From NCBI GenBank assembly GCA_018435055.1, contig JAHDOA010000002.1, positions 1 through 32,640 on the forward strand: a stretch of 32,640 nt of DNA. Reading direction: 5' to 3'. The stretch is from Pelotomaculum sp. GTDB lineage: Bacteria; Bacillota; Desulfotomaculia; Desulfotomaculales; Pelotomaculaceae. This document shows, piece after piece, positions 1 to 7,605 of this stretch (the stretch's first letter is position 1; each line of letters opens with the position of its first letter). The position numbers and the translations under genes were made by a program. A model generated the notes under the pieces. That model was not told where the DNA came from. It made no database searches and worked only from the letters and a program-made list of their open reading frames with translations.

Positions 1-345
1 AAGTGTACCAATTTTAGCCCATTGATCACCAAAAAGTTGACCACCTGATCAAACCAGTCCTGTACACTGTAACTGGAAATTAACAGGCGTACAGGAGGAA
101 AGGAAATGATCAACGTGGTCGATAAAGAGACTATCAGAAAAATCTATCATGTGCAAGGCAAATCCATCCGTTGGATTGCCAGGGAACTTGGTTTTGCCAG
201 GCAAACAGTAAAAAAAGCGATACAAGACTCCTCACCCCCAAAATATGACTTGGTCAAGCCAAAACCAAAGCCGGTGATCGGTCCAATCAAAAGTATCGTA
301 GAACAATGGCTCAAAGAAGACAAAGAAAGGCCTCCAAAACAACAC
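1..345 (+). mobile_element. IS21-family insertion sequence remnant, left end
   Basis: The first 105 bases precede a truncated istA-like reading frame and look like an IS21-type terminal region with GATCA-containing repeats (near 24 and 48). The similarity to IstA stops near position 345, after which the sequence is unrelated, so only the left end plus the first quarter of the transposase gene remains. The window starts here, so the outer end cannot be located and no target duplication could be checked. Confidence 0.55.
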
Positions 346-369
346 CAACTAATTATTGCCCTATTTTGA
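106..369 (+). pseudogene. istA: IstA transposase N-terminal fragment (IS21 family)
   Basis: An 87-residue frame starting at ATG 106 behind a clear AGGAGG site. Residues 10-45 form the helix-turn-helix typical of IstA N-termini (KSIRWIARELGFARQTVKKA), followed by the proline/lysine-rich linker and the segment before the DDE domain. Full IstA proteins are about 400-500 residues, so the whole catalytic domain is missing. Similarity fades at about residue 80 and the frame then runs into unrelated sequence, ending at 369. It is a dead fragment, not a functional transposase. Confidence 0.7.
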
Positions 370-410
370 CGTAATACCCCGAGAATATCGCAATAAAATG
401 TCCTACCATA

Positions 411-439
411 TTGACGCCGTAGGATGTACGTGTTATTCT
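411..439 (+). promoter_or_regulatory. Candidate sigma-A promoter for the small gene at 462
   Basis: TTGACG at 411-416 and TATTCT at 434-439 are separated by 17 bases, and a GGAGGG ribosome site with ATG 462 follows about 20 bases later. It lies just beyond the IS21 remnant and would also serve the SLH gene downstream. Confidence 0.45.
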
Positions 440-461
440 GACACTAATGTGGAGGGATAAT

Positions 462-668
462 ATGGCATTTGATAAAGGCATCTCCGACCAGAAACTTGTT
501 ATTAACTTGAGCCCATTAGCTACAAGTATCATGGGCGAAGATATGATTACCTTCAATGAGCAAAAACCTGCTGGCTATTTGAATTATGTTTTTGAAGTGT
601 TCCATGCAGATGCAAAAGCGTCTATCGAAATTTCCATCAAGCATTACATAGATCAACTGCGTTTTTAA
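462..668 (+). CDS. Small hypothetical protein (68 aa)
   Basis: I do not recognise this gene with confidence. GGAGGG at 451-456 fixes the ATG at 462 as start. The product is soluble, 68 residues, with an N-terminal stretch (DQKLVINLSPLATSI) that looks like a beta-strand followed by a helix, vaguely ribbon-helix-helix-like, then a helical C-terminus. It resembles the N-terminal part of longer clostridial hypothetical proteins, so it could be a truncated form. It sits between the IS21 relic and the SLH gene, 23 bases before the latter's TTG start, and may share its transcript. Confidence 0.45.
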   Translation: MAFDKGISDQKLVINLSPLATSIMGEDMITFNEQKPAGYLNYVFEVFHADAKASIEISIKHYIDQLRF

Positions 669-691
669 ATAAATTAACGGGAGGAAAAATA

Positions 692-3600
692 TTGAAAAAG
701 GACAAAAGGGTTTCCTGGATCCTTACGTTGGTATTTATATTCAGCATAATATTTAGCGGGCCAGTATCCCCGGCAATAGCCGGATGCCATGATATAAGCG
801 GCTACTGGGCCCAGCAACAGATTGAGTCTTTAATTGCCCGGGAAATTGTAACGGGGTATCCGGATAACACCTTTAAACCGGACAACCCTATCAGCAGAGC
901 TGAATTCATGGTGATGACAAATAAGGTCTTTGGCTATACTGTCAGTACACCAATTAATTACACTGATGTTAAGGCCAGTGATTGGTTTGCAGCCGATATA
1001 GCCAGGGCCCAAGCAGCCGGATACATAACAGGCTATGAAGACGATACTATGCAACCTAATAAACAAATTAGCCGACAAGAGGCAGCAAGCATAATATCCC
1101 GGATTCTATCACTGGAACCAGCTGATACTACTGCTACCCTGCAGAGGTTTTTGGATGTCAGTGGCTTTGCTGACTGGAGTAAGGATTCAATAGCTGCTAC
1201 GGTAGAAAAGGGTTATCTCAAAGGTTATCCTGACAATACCTTTAAGCCGGCCAATAATATAACGAGAGCGGAAGCAGCCGTAGTATTTTATGCTGTATTC
1301 CCTAAGCAGGATGATAAGATAATAGAAGAACCTAAACAGTTTGATAAAGCCGGAACCTATGGTCCGGAAACTGGAAAACAGACCATTGATGAAGATGTTA
1401 CAATAAGCGCCAGTGGAGTAATACTGGAAAATACCATAATAACAGGTGATCTCACTATAGACGAAGCAGTTGCCAATGGCGATGTAGGCCTAAACAATGT
1501 TAAGGTTGAAGGGACCGCCTATATTAATGGAGGTGGGCAAAACAGCATCACCCTTAACCAGTGCGAGCTAAACAAAGTCATTGTCAACAAAAAAGATGGG
1601 AAAATAAGAATAGTACTATCCGAAAACAGTAGTTTTAAAACCCTGGTGGCTGATTCGGGGCTCAAATTAGTAGGCCGGGGCAAGATAACCGACCTGACCA
1701 TTAACAGTTCCGGGGTAGAAGTAGAGCCTAAACCGGTTAATAAACCATCCCTTAGGAGCGGAATTAGCGCCAAGGTTGGCGGTGTAACCATAAGCAATTC
1801 CTCCTCAGGCGGGGGAGGTGGCGGCAAAACAGTAACCACAGCCAAAGTAAGCACTGCAGCCGAATTAGGCACTGCATTAGACAATAGCAATATCACTACA
1901 ATTACCCTGACGGGAAATATCACTGCAAGCCCTACCGTTAACCGTTCTCTTACCATTGATTTTGGCGCATATACCTTAACTGGTGATGTAATATTTAGAC
2001 ATCCCGAAACAGGAACATCCGTCCTGACTGGAAATGCAGAAGCCAGAATTACAGGTAACTTAACCGTAGATACTGCTAATGCATCCTTCGATAATGGTGT
2101 TACTGTTGACGGAACAGTTAACATAGTGAACGTAAAACCTGGAACTTGGACAGAGTCTGCAGACGGGAATACGCTGGACGTTACTGACAAAGACGGAGCA
2201 ACTATTACTATAATTGGAAATCCTGGCTCAGTAACAATTACCCAGGCTGCAGGTGGGAACTTGACATTAACTGTAAACCCCGGTGCAACAGTAAACAGCA
2301 TCATCAGTAATGCCCCGGTGAATATTGTGGTTGCGGCAGACGCAACGGTAACGAATATCGCCGCTGAAGCAGGCGCCAATGGCACAACCATTACCAACAA
2401 CGGAACTATAGGTATTCTATCAGTTAATGCATCTATAAACCTGGTAGCCAATGTGGCTCCAACCAATACAATAGTCGGAGCAAGTGGCAGTATGGTAATT
2501 ACCGGTGACGATGCTGGTAGTGTAGCGCCTGAGCTAAAAGTCTTTGGAGTAAACGGCAAAAAATATGCAGACAGGGTATATGCCGAATTCAAGTTAGAAA
2601 ACGCCACCATGTCAGACCTGAAATCTGTAGCAATAACGCTGTATGCAGAAGACACAGAGTTAGGCACCATCACAGCAACGGACAAACTGTTTAAGGATGA
2701 TGCCACTAAAGATACCAGCGTGCAAGGTGGAACCATAGCTTTAGAAGAAGGAGCATTTAACTATGAAGAAGATAGTTTCTGGAAATTTAGTGGTAATTAT
2801 GCAGGTGAAGGACAAGAACCGACGCACTTTGTAGTAAAGCTTACTTCTAAAGCAGGAGTCAAAGCGGAAGTCGGCGCATCAATCTCTGACGCGCCGGAGG
2901 GCGTCGCAGCTTTGTGGGATGCCGGCGACACAAGAGACAAGATCGTCGTCATAAGCGACATCCATCTCGGCATTGAAGATAGCTATACCGAAACCTTGCA
3001 AAACCGTCCGCTGCTTATTGAATTTTTGCAGCGCCTGCAAAGCACTACGGATGTGCGCGAGCTGGTGATCGCCGGTGATTTTCTGGACGAGTGGTTTCTG
3101 CCGGTCTATTATCCCAGCTACACGGATGAAAGACAGTTTTACAAGGACGTGATAGCCAACAATCGGGCCGTGATCGACGAGTTGAACAATGTGATCGGCA
3201 AAGGAATAAAGCTAGTTTACGTGTACGGGAACCATGACATGACGCTGGAGGCCGGCGTTTTGCAGGAAGCGATCCCTAACATCGTTCTGGCCAGGGATAC
3301 CGAAGGACTCGGCGCTTATTACACAGGCGAACGAAACGAGATTGTAATCGAACACGGTCACCGTTACGACGTGTTTTCCGCTCCGGACACGGTCACCAAC
3401 GCGGAGCTGTGCGGTAATGACGACACCATTTTGCCCGCGGGGTATTTTTACGCCCGCTATGCCGCGACCTGGGTGCTGGAGGGACGTCCGACGGTAGAGA
3501 AAAAACTGCCGGTGGTAACGGACGTGCCGGATAAGACCGATACAGACCAGTACGGCGCTTATATTTATTACTCGCTTCTCAAAAAAATCTCTATGCGGAT

Positions 3601-4114
3601 GACGCCCAAAGAGGGCCTTGACGAGAAAATATTCGATATGCACATCGCCGGATTTGACGATGCGTATACTTATCTTGATTTCTACCCGGCTCAGCAGGAG
3701 GACGGAACTATTTCCGCGCCAGTGCTGTTCAAAAATATTCAGCGCACATGGGGCGAGCGCCAAAATGTCAATAACGTCAAGGTTCCGAACTGCTTTATCG
3801 AGGCGGTAGCCGGAGCCTTGGAATGGGAGTACTATTTCAGGCAAGCAAGGGCGCAGTATCTGGATAACCCGAACGAAAGCGTGGATGTGGTCGTGTTCGG
3901 CCATACCCATGTGCCCAGATATCTGGACATGGGCGACGGAAAATACTACCTGAACGACGGAACCTGGATCGACAATAATACCGACTATACGGATGCCACC
4001 AGAACCTTTGCGGTCATCACTACCGGAAATAAGGATACAGCTGCGCTCTACAGGTATGCGGAGGACGGCACTGTTATCGATATTGGCGCCAGCGTCAGCA
4101 AGGAAGCGGACTGA
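692..4114 (+). CDS. SLH-domain surface protein with C-terminal calcineurin-like phosphoesterase
   Basis: TTG start behind GGGAGG. The 1140-residue product has a signal peptide (1-31), three SLH domains (about 33-81, 90-141 and 152-202, each with the GYxDxTxxPxxxISRxEA-type core) that bind cell-wall polymers, then beta-rich repeats like a beta-helix or polymer-forming segment (about 216-360), a Gly-rich linker (SSGGGGGGK, about 371), more beta repeats and an Ig-like segment to about 740. From about 749 there is a complete metallophosphoesterase: VVISDIHLG, IAGDFLDEW, YGNHD, EHGH and GHTHVPR, i.e. the D-x-H, GD, GNHD, GH and GHTH metal ligands. It is probably an S-layer-anchored phosphoesterase; the substrate is unknown (the fold includes UDP-diacylglucosamine hydrolases and nucleases). 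The phosphoesterase part appears visibly GC-richer than the SLH part, suggesting a fusion near 2880-2930. Confidence 0.85.
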   Translation: MKKDKRVSWILTLVFIFSIIFSGPVSPAIAGCHDISGYWAQQQIESLIAREIVTGYPDNTFKPDNPISRAEFMVMTNKVFGYTVSTPINYTDVKASDWFAADIARAQAAGYITGYEDDTMQPNKQISRQEAASIISRILSLEPADTTATLQRFLDVSGFADWSKDSIAATVEKGYLKGYPDNTFKPANNITRAEAAVVFYAVFPKQDDKIIEEPKQFDKAGTYGPETGKQTIDEDVTISASGVILENTIITGDLTIDEAVANGDVGLNNVKVEGTAYINGGGQNSITLNQCELNKVIVNKKDGKIRIVLSENSSFKTLVADSGLKLVGRGKITDLTINSSGVEVEPKPVNKPSLRSGISAKVGGVTISNSSSGGGGGGKTVTTAKVSTAAELGTALDNSNITTITLTGNITASPTVNRSLTIDFGAYTLTGDVIFRHPETGTSVLTGNAEARITGNLTVDTANASFDNGVTVDGTVNIVNVKPGTWTESADGNTLDVTDKDGATITIIGNPGSVTITQAAGGNLTLTVNPGATVNSIISNAPVNIVVAADATVTNIAAEAGANGTTITNNGTIGILSVNASINLVANVAPTNTIVGASGSMVITGDDAGSVAPELKVFGVNGKKYADRVYAEFKLENATMSDLKSVAITLYAEDTELGTITATDKLFKDDATKDTSVQGGTIALEEGAFNYEEDSFWKFSGNYAGEGQEPTHFVVKLTSKAGVKAEVGASISDAPEGVAALWDAGDTRDKIVVISDIHLGIEDSYTETLQNRPLLIEFLQRLQSTTDVRELVIAGDFLDEWFLPVYYPSYTDERQFYKDVIANNRAVIDELNNVIGKGIKLVYVYGNHDMTLEAGVLQEAIPNIVLARDTEGLGAYYTGERNEIVIEHGHRYDVFSAPDTVTNAELCGNDDTILPAGYFYARYAATWVLEGRPTVEKKLPVVTDVPDKTDTDQYGAYIYYSLLKKISMRMTPKEGLDEKIFDMHIAGFDDAYTYLDFYPAQQEDGTISAPVLFKNIQRTWGERQNVNNVKVPNCFIEAVAGALEWEYYFRQARAQYLDNPNESVDVVVFGHTHVPRYLDMGDGKYYLNDGTWIDNNTDYTDATRTFAVITTGNKDTAALYRYAEDGTVIDIGASVSKEAD

Positions 4115-4126
4115 TCAACGCCTATT

Positions 4127-4249
4127 ATGAGGCAGCCTTGTCCCAACGATGACCTGATCGCCACGGCGGAGCAGCTCTGCCTGCTTTCGGCGGTCATCAG
4201 CCGGACAGATTACAGCTTAACGGAAAAATACCCCTGCATTCCCGCCTGA
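4127..4249 (+). CDS. Possible 40-aa ORF in mobile-element debris
   Basis: An ATG frame just after the phosphoesterase stop, encoding 40 residues beginning MRQPCPNDDLIATAEQ, with three cysteines. No good ribosome site is visible. It is GC-rich like the neighbouring frameshifted gene and the recombinase tail, so it is probably cargo or debris of the same element. No function can be assigned. Confidence 0.25.
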   Translation: MRQPCPNDDLIATAEQLCLLSAVISRTDYSLTEKYPCIPA

Positions 4250-4263
4250 GGGAGCGTGATGGA

Positions 4264-4610
4264 ATGGAAAAGCGCAGGCGTGAGGATGCGCCGCTTAAAG
4301 CCCCCAATACCGAGGGTAATGTTTGGCCAAAGCAGGTTTGCCCTGCCTTTGAACCGAGAGCCGATACTCCCGAAGGGCTGCGGCAGTACTGGTATTGCCG
4401 GTATGCCGACTTTCATCTGGACAAGCCCCGCGCACTGGATGTAGGCGTATGCTACTGGCCGAAAAGGATTCTGGGCTAGAGAGCGGCACGGTGGAAAACA
4501 ACAACTACGGCAAGGTGGTAAGCAACCACGGCACGGTGAGCAACCAGTACTACAAGGTGACGGTGTCAGGTGAAGAGAACGCCAGGCACTCTACGTCAAA
4601 TTTTCCGTAG
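4264..4610 (+). pseudogene. Frameshifted small gene of a mobile element (unknown function)
   Basis: One frame (4264-4479) encodes a protein with the segment LRQYWYCRYADFHLDKP and then VGVCYWP, after which it ends quickly. The next frame continues sensibly with EKDSGLESGTVENNNYGKVV, so a one-base shift in the A-run near 4459-4463 seems to have split a gene of about 110 residues. The tail contains N/G/V-rich repeats (GTVENNNYGKVVSNHGTVSN). It is followed by a rho-independent terminator and faces the convergent serine-recombinase relic, so it is likely element cargo. I do not recognise the family. Confidence 0.4.
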
Positions 4611-4629
4611 AGTGCCGTTTTCGTTTTTT
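4585..4629 (+). terminator. Rho-independent terminator
   Basis: An 11-bp perfect stem (GGCACTCTACG at 4585-4595 with CGTAGAGTGCC at 4606-4616) followed by a T-rich tract (GTTTTCGTTTTTT). It ends the frameshifted gene on the plus strand and lies just beyond the 3' end of the convergent recombinase relic. Confidence 0.8.
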
Positions 4630-4633
4630 ATAG

Positions 4634-4973
4634 TTATCCTTCAACATCCACAGTCACGCCGGACTTGAATTCCACGGTAAACTTTTCCTCGTAAACAGTG
4701 ACTTTTTTCAATCAGCCGCCGGATAAGCAGCTCGTCGTATTCGGCGATGGATGTGGGCTGTTCCCAAAGAAAATCGCCCATATCAGAAATCCGTTTTTTC
4801 AGCTCATCCCGCCCGACGTTTTCCAGCTGTACCTTCTGCTTTTCCTCGCGCAAGCGGTAAATCTCATCGGCGACATCCTCGTAGTCAGCTTTGGAGCTGG
4901 CGAGTTTCAAAAAGCTCTGTCTGGAGTTCCTCCAGTCGCTTATCGATATCGGCAAGTGTCTGGCCATTTCCAT
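4634..4973 (-). pseudogene. Serine site-specific recombinase, C-terminal fragment (frameshifted)
   Basis: The minus strand encodes the coiled-coil end of a large serine recombinase: a helical segment (YRLREEKQKVQLEN) and then EYDELLIRRLIEK. After this the open frame goes wrong, but dropping one A from an A-run near 4702-4708 restores the usual family ending (VTVYEEKFTVEFKSGVTVDV) and a TAA at 4634. The catalytic serine domain and the recombinase domain are absent upstream, where the RAYT element begins. It is a relic of an integrated element, probably the one that brought the GC-rich sequence between about 2880 and 4600. Confidence 0.75.
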
Positions 4974-5003
4974 GGCTTAAGACAGTTTCGATGTTGTTCT
5001 GGG

Positions 5004-5032
5004 GGAAGCAGGGGGACGTTCCTTTTGCTTCC
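5004..5032 (+). repeat. REP-like 29-bp palindrome, RAYT left end
   Basis: GGAAGCA at 5004-5010 pairs with TGCTTCC at 5026-5032 around the core GGGGGACGTTCC. The right arm also supplies the -35 hexamer of the transposase promoter. Confidence 0.8.
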
Positions 5033-5053
5033 ATAATTATTGTTTGATATAAT
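5025..5053 (+). promoter_or_regulatory. Sigma-A promoter of the RAYT gene, -35 inside the terminal palindrome
   Basis: TTGCTT (5025-5030) and a perfect TATAAT (5048-5053) are 17 bases apart. The -35 box lies in the right arm of the terminal palindrome. Transcription would begin near 5060, about 30 bases before the ATG at 5090. Confidence 0.6.
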
Positions 5054-5089
5054 ATGCAAAAACAGTGGATGTGGTATATAATGGCAAGA

Positions 5090-5854
5090 AAAGCGAGAGA
5101 AAAGTGTGAGAGTGGTATTTACCATGTTGTTTTAAGAGGAATCAACAGACAGGATATCTTCTGTGACGAGGATGATTTTAAATGTTTCCTGGAAACATTG
5201 TTACAGAAGAAATCGGAAAAACAATTTGCAGTATATGGTTATTGTTTAATGAACAACCATGTTCATTTATTGTTACGAGAAAATACCGATAAGATTTCAC
5301 GAATTATGAGCAGGATAGGGACCAGTTACGCATGGTGGTACAACCGTAAATATGGTAGAAGCGGCCACGTATTTCAGGGGAGATATGGAAGTGAATGTGT
5401 AGAAGATGATGCTTACCTGTTGACAGTAATTAGATATATACATAACAATCCGGTTAAGGCGAAAATGGTTATTACAGCCGAAAACTACCGCTGGAGCAGT
5501 ATTCAGGCATATTATGAAGGCAGGGAGTATCCCGACGGACTGACAGAACCAGAGTTCATTCTGGGAATATTTCATAAAAAGAGAACGGAAGCAATAAAAG
5601 GATTTAGAGAATTCATGCAGCAGAAGAATCAGGACCAATGCCTTGATGATCAAATCAAACTGCAGAAAACTGATAGTGAAGTGAAAGCCGAAATACAAAC
5701 CATTATGAATGGTGTGCCAATAGAAAAGCTAAAAGGGTTGGAAAAGTCACAACGTCAGGAAATTTTGCAAAAAATCAAGAAAAGCGAAGGGGTAACACAA
5801 CGTCAAATAGCGCGTGTAACGGGAATCAGTCAGAACATTGTGTTTAAGGCATGA
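5090..5854 (+). CDS. REP-associated tyrosine transposase (Y1/HUH family)
   Basis: A 254-residue single-strand DNA transposase of the IS200-like Y1 superfamily. It cuts and rejoins single-stranded DNA at REP hairpins through a catalytic tyrosine. Visible family features are the N-terminal GIYHVVLRGINRQDIF, the HUH-type motif NNHVHLLL near residue 57, the segment around SYAWWYNRKYGRSGHVFQGRY, and YIHNNPVKA. The C-terminus (GVTQRQIARVTGISQNIV) is a helix-turn-helix often found on RAYTs. An ATG at 5054 lies directly at the predicted transcription start, so the ATG at 5090, which begins the conserved ARKAREK segment, is preferred; its ribosome site is weak. The gene is intact and bracketed by REP palindromes. 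Confidence 0.85.
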   Translation, partial: KAREKCESGIYHVVLRGINRQDIFCDEDDFKCFLETLLQKKSEKQFAVYGYCLMNNHVHLLLRENTDKISRIMSRIGTSYAWWYNRKYGRSGHVFQGRYGSECVEDDAYLLTVIRYIHNNPVKAKMVITAENYRWSSIQAYYEGREYPDGLTEPEFILGIFHKKRTEAIKGFREFMQQKNQDQCLDDQIKLQKTDSEVKAEIQTIMNGVPIEKLKGLEKSQRQEILQKIKKSEGVTQRQIARVTGISQNIVFKA

Positions 5855-5859
5855 CAATA

Positions 5860-5888
5860 GGAAGCAAAGAGAACGTCCCCTTGCTTCC
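5860..5888 (+). repeat. REP-like 29-bp palindrome, RAYT right end
   Basis: Inverted counterpart of the left-end copy: GGAAGCA at 5860-5866, core GAACGTCCCC, TGCTTCC at 5882-5888. It begins 5 bases after the transposase stop codon. Confidence 0.8.
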
Positions 5889-6068
5889 GTCAGCGGGGTA
5901 ATTGACCTGTGAAATAAGATGCTCATGGGTGTCCCGCCACTACAGAGCGTTTATGTTGAGGACATTGTTGCTTCAATGCGTAGCGTAAATGATCCCAGGC
6001 TGGGCTCCTTGAGTATTTAGAAGAAAGATATGGATTATAGGTGATTCGATTGAAAGGAGTTGAGCCAG

Positions 6069-6353
6069 GTGTACTTGTCACTTCAACAGAAAAGGCAGAT
6101 ATTAAAATCATTCCCTGAGCTAACCGAGTATGTTGATAAGTCTGGCCGGTATGGCTACAACTTTGAGGGCAGTAAACATAAAAGAAAAAACATAGCCAGG
6201 GAATTTACTCATACCGGTAACGGCTATATCTTTGGGGAGAATTTAGTTGACTATTATCATACGGCTGATGAACGCGGCTGGGTCAATGTAAGAGATTTTA
6301 CCGCTACCCAGTTGAAGGATATCGTGAGGAGGGCAATAGATTCATTGAAATAA
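6069..6353 (+). CDS. Small hypothetical protein (94 aa)
   Basis: Unrecognised. A TTG at 6060 lies too close to the AAAGGAG site at 6053-6059, so GTG 6069 is the better start. The protein is charged and soluble, with an N-terminal helical part (QQKRQILKSFPELTEYV), an aromatic, Asn/Gly-rich middle (KSGRYGYNFEG, HTGNGYIFGENL) and a C-terminal helix (ATQLKDIVRRAIDSL). It has no membrane segments and no motif I can tie to a function. It stands alone between the RAYT element and the transporter gene. Confidence 0.5.
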   Translation: MYLSLQQKRQILKSFPELTEYVDKSGRYGYNFEGSKHKRKNIAREFTHTGNGYIFGENLVDYYHTADERGWVNVRDFTATQLKDIVRRAIDSLK

Positions 6354-6782
6354 TTACCAAGAAATGAAAAAGGAGTGAGTCAATAGTGGAGTTACTAGTA
6401 GACCGTTGCGTAAAACACTATGACACCATTATATATTCATAGGGAGGTTGTACGAATGGTTGAATCATCACAAACCCACGAATGTGACCTATTTCTGTTT
6501 TCAAGCCACCAGAATCTGATGACGTCAATCTGATTAACTACAATGGCGATAGAAGATAAGACTTGGAAAGTTTCGTGGTTACTCATGACGAGGAGGACAC
6601 CAGGTTTCTGGGAGAAAAGATTATTTTTCTTAAGAAGGGTATATCAATGAAAGTTGATAAGCCTGCCGTTTCATTTGGCTGATGAAAACTTTAAAAAATG
6701 GGGTTCGTATATAGACCTGCTTATCTTTCTAATCCTGACTGCGCCAAAGTGACTTTCAGGTTTTAAAAAAGAGGCTGTGTTA
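6354..6782 (+). other. Gene-poor stretch with tiny frames, probably decayed genes
   Basis: Two very short frames have plausible ribosome sites: GTG 6387 (18 residues after AAGGAGTG) and ATG 6456 (25 residues after GGGAGG). Both stop early and the remaining sequence has no open frame of useful length. It looks like one or two degraded genes; no homology is recognisable. Confidence 0.3.
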
Positions 6783-7322
6783 ATGTCAATATTCTTTTAT
6801 ATTTTTTCCATCCTATTGGCGAACTTCCTGTCTGCACAAATTCCCCCTCTGCAAATTGGGCTGTTTCTTATTTCGCCGGGTACGTTTACAATCGCGGCCA
6901 GCTTTATCCTCCGTGATTTGGTCCAGAACAGGTGTGGGAGGAGGAAAACATATTATTTTATTTTCCTTGCCCTAGTCCTTTCCGCCATTGCAGCCAAGGC
7001 CCTTGGAGATCCGCTTACAATAGTATTAGCCTCGGCCTGTGCATTTGCAGCCAGCGAGTCATCCGATACCGAAATCTATTCAAGGCTGAAATTACCCATG
7101 GCATGGCGGGTGTGGTGGTCCGGCCTGGCGGGTGGAATTCTGGATTCCGGCATATTCGTAATAATTGGCTTAAGCCCGCTCGGGATGAACTTTATACCCT
7201 GGCAGTCCGTACCAATTGCTGTTATTGGCCAGGCACTTTTTAAGATTGCTATGCAGGGCTTGGGAGCATTGGCAATTGCAATATATGTGAAAGCTCTGCA
7301 GATTAGCCTTAAGCTTATATAA
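6783..7322 (+). CDS. VUT-family (queuosine-precursor/YhhQ-like) membrane transporter
   Basis: A 179-residue integral membrane protein with about six hydrophobic segments and the family's early AANFLSAQ-like and later GGILDSGIFVIIG features; ILRDLVQNRCGRRK is a charged loop after helix 2. VUT (YhhQ-type) proteins move 7-deazaguanine queuosine precursors or related vitamins across the inner membrane. GAGG at 6771-6774 supports ATG 6783 rather than the upstream GTG 6777. The gene is a single unit; a REP palindrome plus T-run sits 4 bases after its stop. The substrate is inferred from the family only. Confidence 0.75.
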   Translation: MSIFFYIFSILLANFLSAQIPPLQIGLFLISPGTFTIAASFILRDLVQNRCGRRKTYYFIFLALVLSAIAAKALGDPLTIVLASACAFAASESSDTEIYSRLKLPMAWRVWWSGLAGGILDSGIFVIIGLSPLGMNFIPWQSVPIAVIGQALFKIAMQGLGALAIAIYVKALQISLKLI

Positions 7323-7324
7323 AA

Positions 7325-7367
7325 AGCGTTTCAGGAGAACCGTCCCCTTGACACGCTCGGGTTTTTT
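7325..7367 (+). terminator. REP-like 29-bp palindrome acting as terminator of the transporter gene
   Basis: The 29-bp unit at 7327-7355 (arms CGTTTCA/TGACACG, core GAACCGTCCCC) belongs to the dispersed REP family. Flanking A/T and G/C pairs extend the stem, and CGGGTTTTTT follows, so the copy can serve as a rho-independent terminator for the gene ending at 7322. Confidence 0.7.
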
Positions 7368-7427
7368 GTAAGAAATTAGGAGTTTATTAAAAAGAAAAAA
7401 TAAATATAAAAAAACATGGTTAAACCA

Positions 7428-7455
7428 GGAAGGCTGCCGTTACTGGCAGCCTTCC
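7428..7455. repeat. Perfect 11-bp hairpin
   Basis: GGAAGGCTGCC (7428-7438) and GGCAGCCTTCC (7445-7455) form a strong stem with a 6-base loop. No T-run follows on the plus strand; on the minus strand it is followed by an A/T-rich region (Ts opposite the A-tracts at 7389-7415), so it may terminate minus-strand transcription. Confidence 0.5.
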
Positions 7456-7460
7456 AATGT

Positions 7461-7575
7461 AAATTCCCGGGCGAGTTTGCTGATCGTCCTTTTTTCTATG
7501 AGCGATGAGTGTGATATGCCGAAGCTGCGTGCTATCTCCCGCTAGGACTTGTGATTCCCGTACTTCAGGTTCGAT
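7461..7575 (-). pseudogene. Sporulation sigma factor (SigK/SigE-type) region-4 relic, copy 1
   Basis: On the minus strand the sequence reads as the end of a sporulation sigma factor: YGNHKS, a stop where Gln/Thr-Gln is expected, then REIARSFGIS and, after a small deletion, IEKRTISKLA. This is the DNA-binding helix-turn-helix that recognises the -35 box. It parallels a second, better-preserved relic at 22914-23035. Only about 35 codons remain, with an in-frame stop, so it cannot be functional. Confidence 0.6.
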
Positions 7576-7592
7576 TCCTGCCAGGCGCACCA
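7565..7592 (+). other. tRNA 3'-end fragment (T-arm, acceptor strand and CCA)
   Basis: The T-loop TTCGATT (7570-7576), the T-stem 3' strand CCTGC, seven acceptor bases CAGGCGC, a discriminator A and CCA follow one another at exactly tRNA spacing. The T-stem has 4 of 5 pairs. No matching 5' half (GCGCCTG) is present upstream, so it is a fragment, the kind left at an attachment site of a tRNA-targeting integrase. It abuts the sigma-factor relic, whose similarity partly overlaps it, so chance resemblance is not excluded. Confidence 0.45.
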
Positions 7593-7605
7593 GCTACAAA
7601 ATGAA

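Larger units (their letters stand above)
5004..5888 (+). mobile_element. RAYT element bounded by inverted 29-bp palindromes
   Basis: An 885-bp unit: a 29-bp imperfect palindrome (5004-5032), the transposase gene (5090-5854), and the same palindrome inverted (5860-5888). The two end copies differ at 3 of 29 positions when one is reverse-complemented. Both have arms GGAAGCA/TGCTTCC and the core GGGACGTTC (or its complement). This is the arrangement known for REP-associated tyrosine transposases flanked by their REP sequences. Confidence 0.8.

Noticed and set aside
1519-2736. 405-codon minus-strand open frame
   Set aside because: It lies wholly inside the SLH protein gene and is low-complexity (Val/Thr/Pro/Ser-rich), as expected for the antisense of beta-repeat coding sequence. 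No ribosome site.
3212-3910. 232-codon minus-strand open frame
   Set aside because: Antisense of the phosphoesterase, whose metal-binding motifs are intact on the plus strand.
4641-4973. Intact 110-residue minus-strand protein
   Set aside because: The last 25 residues make no sense until one base is removed, which then gives the known serine-recombinase ending; it is a frameshifted fragment.
7548-7592. Complete tRNA-His (a GTG anticodon-like loop precedes the tRNA 3' end)
   Set aside because: The anticodon stem does not pair, the D-arm and 5' acceptor are missing, and this stretch aligns with the sigma-factor relic.
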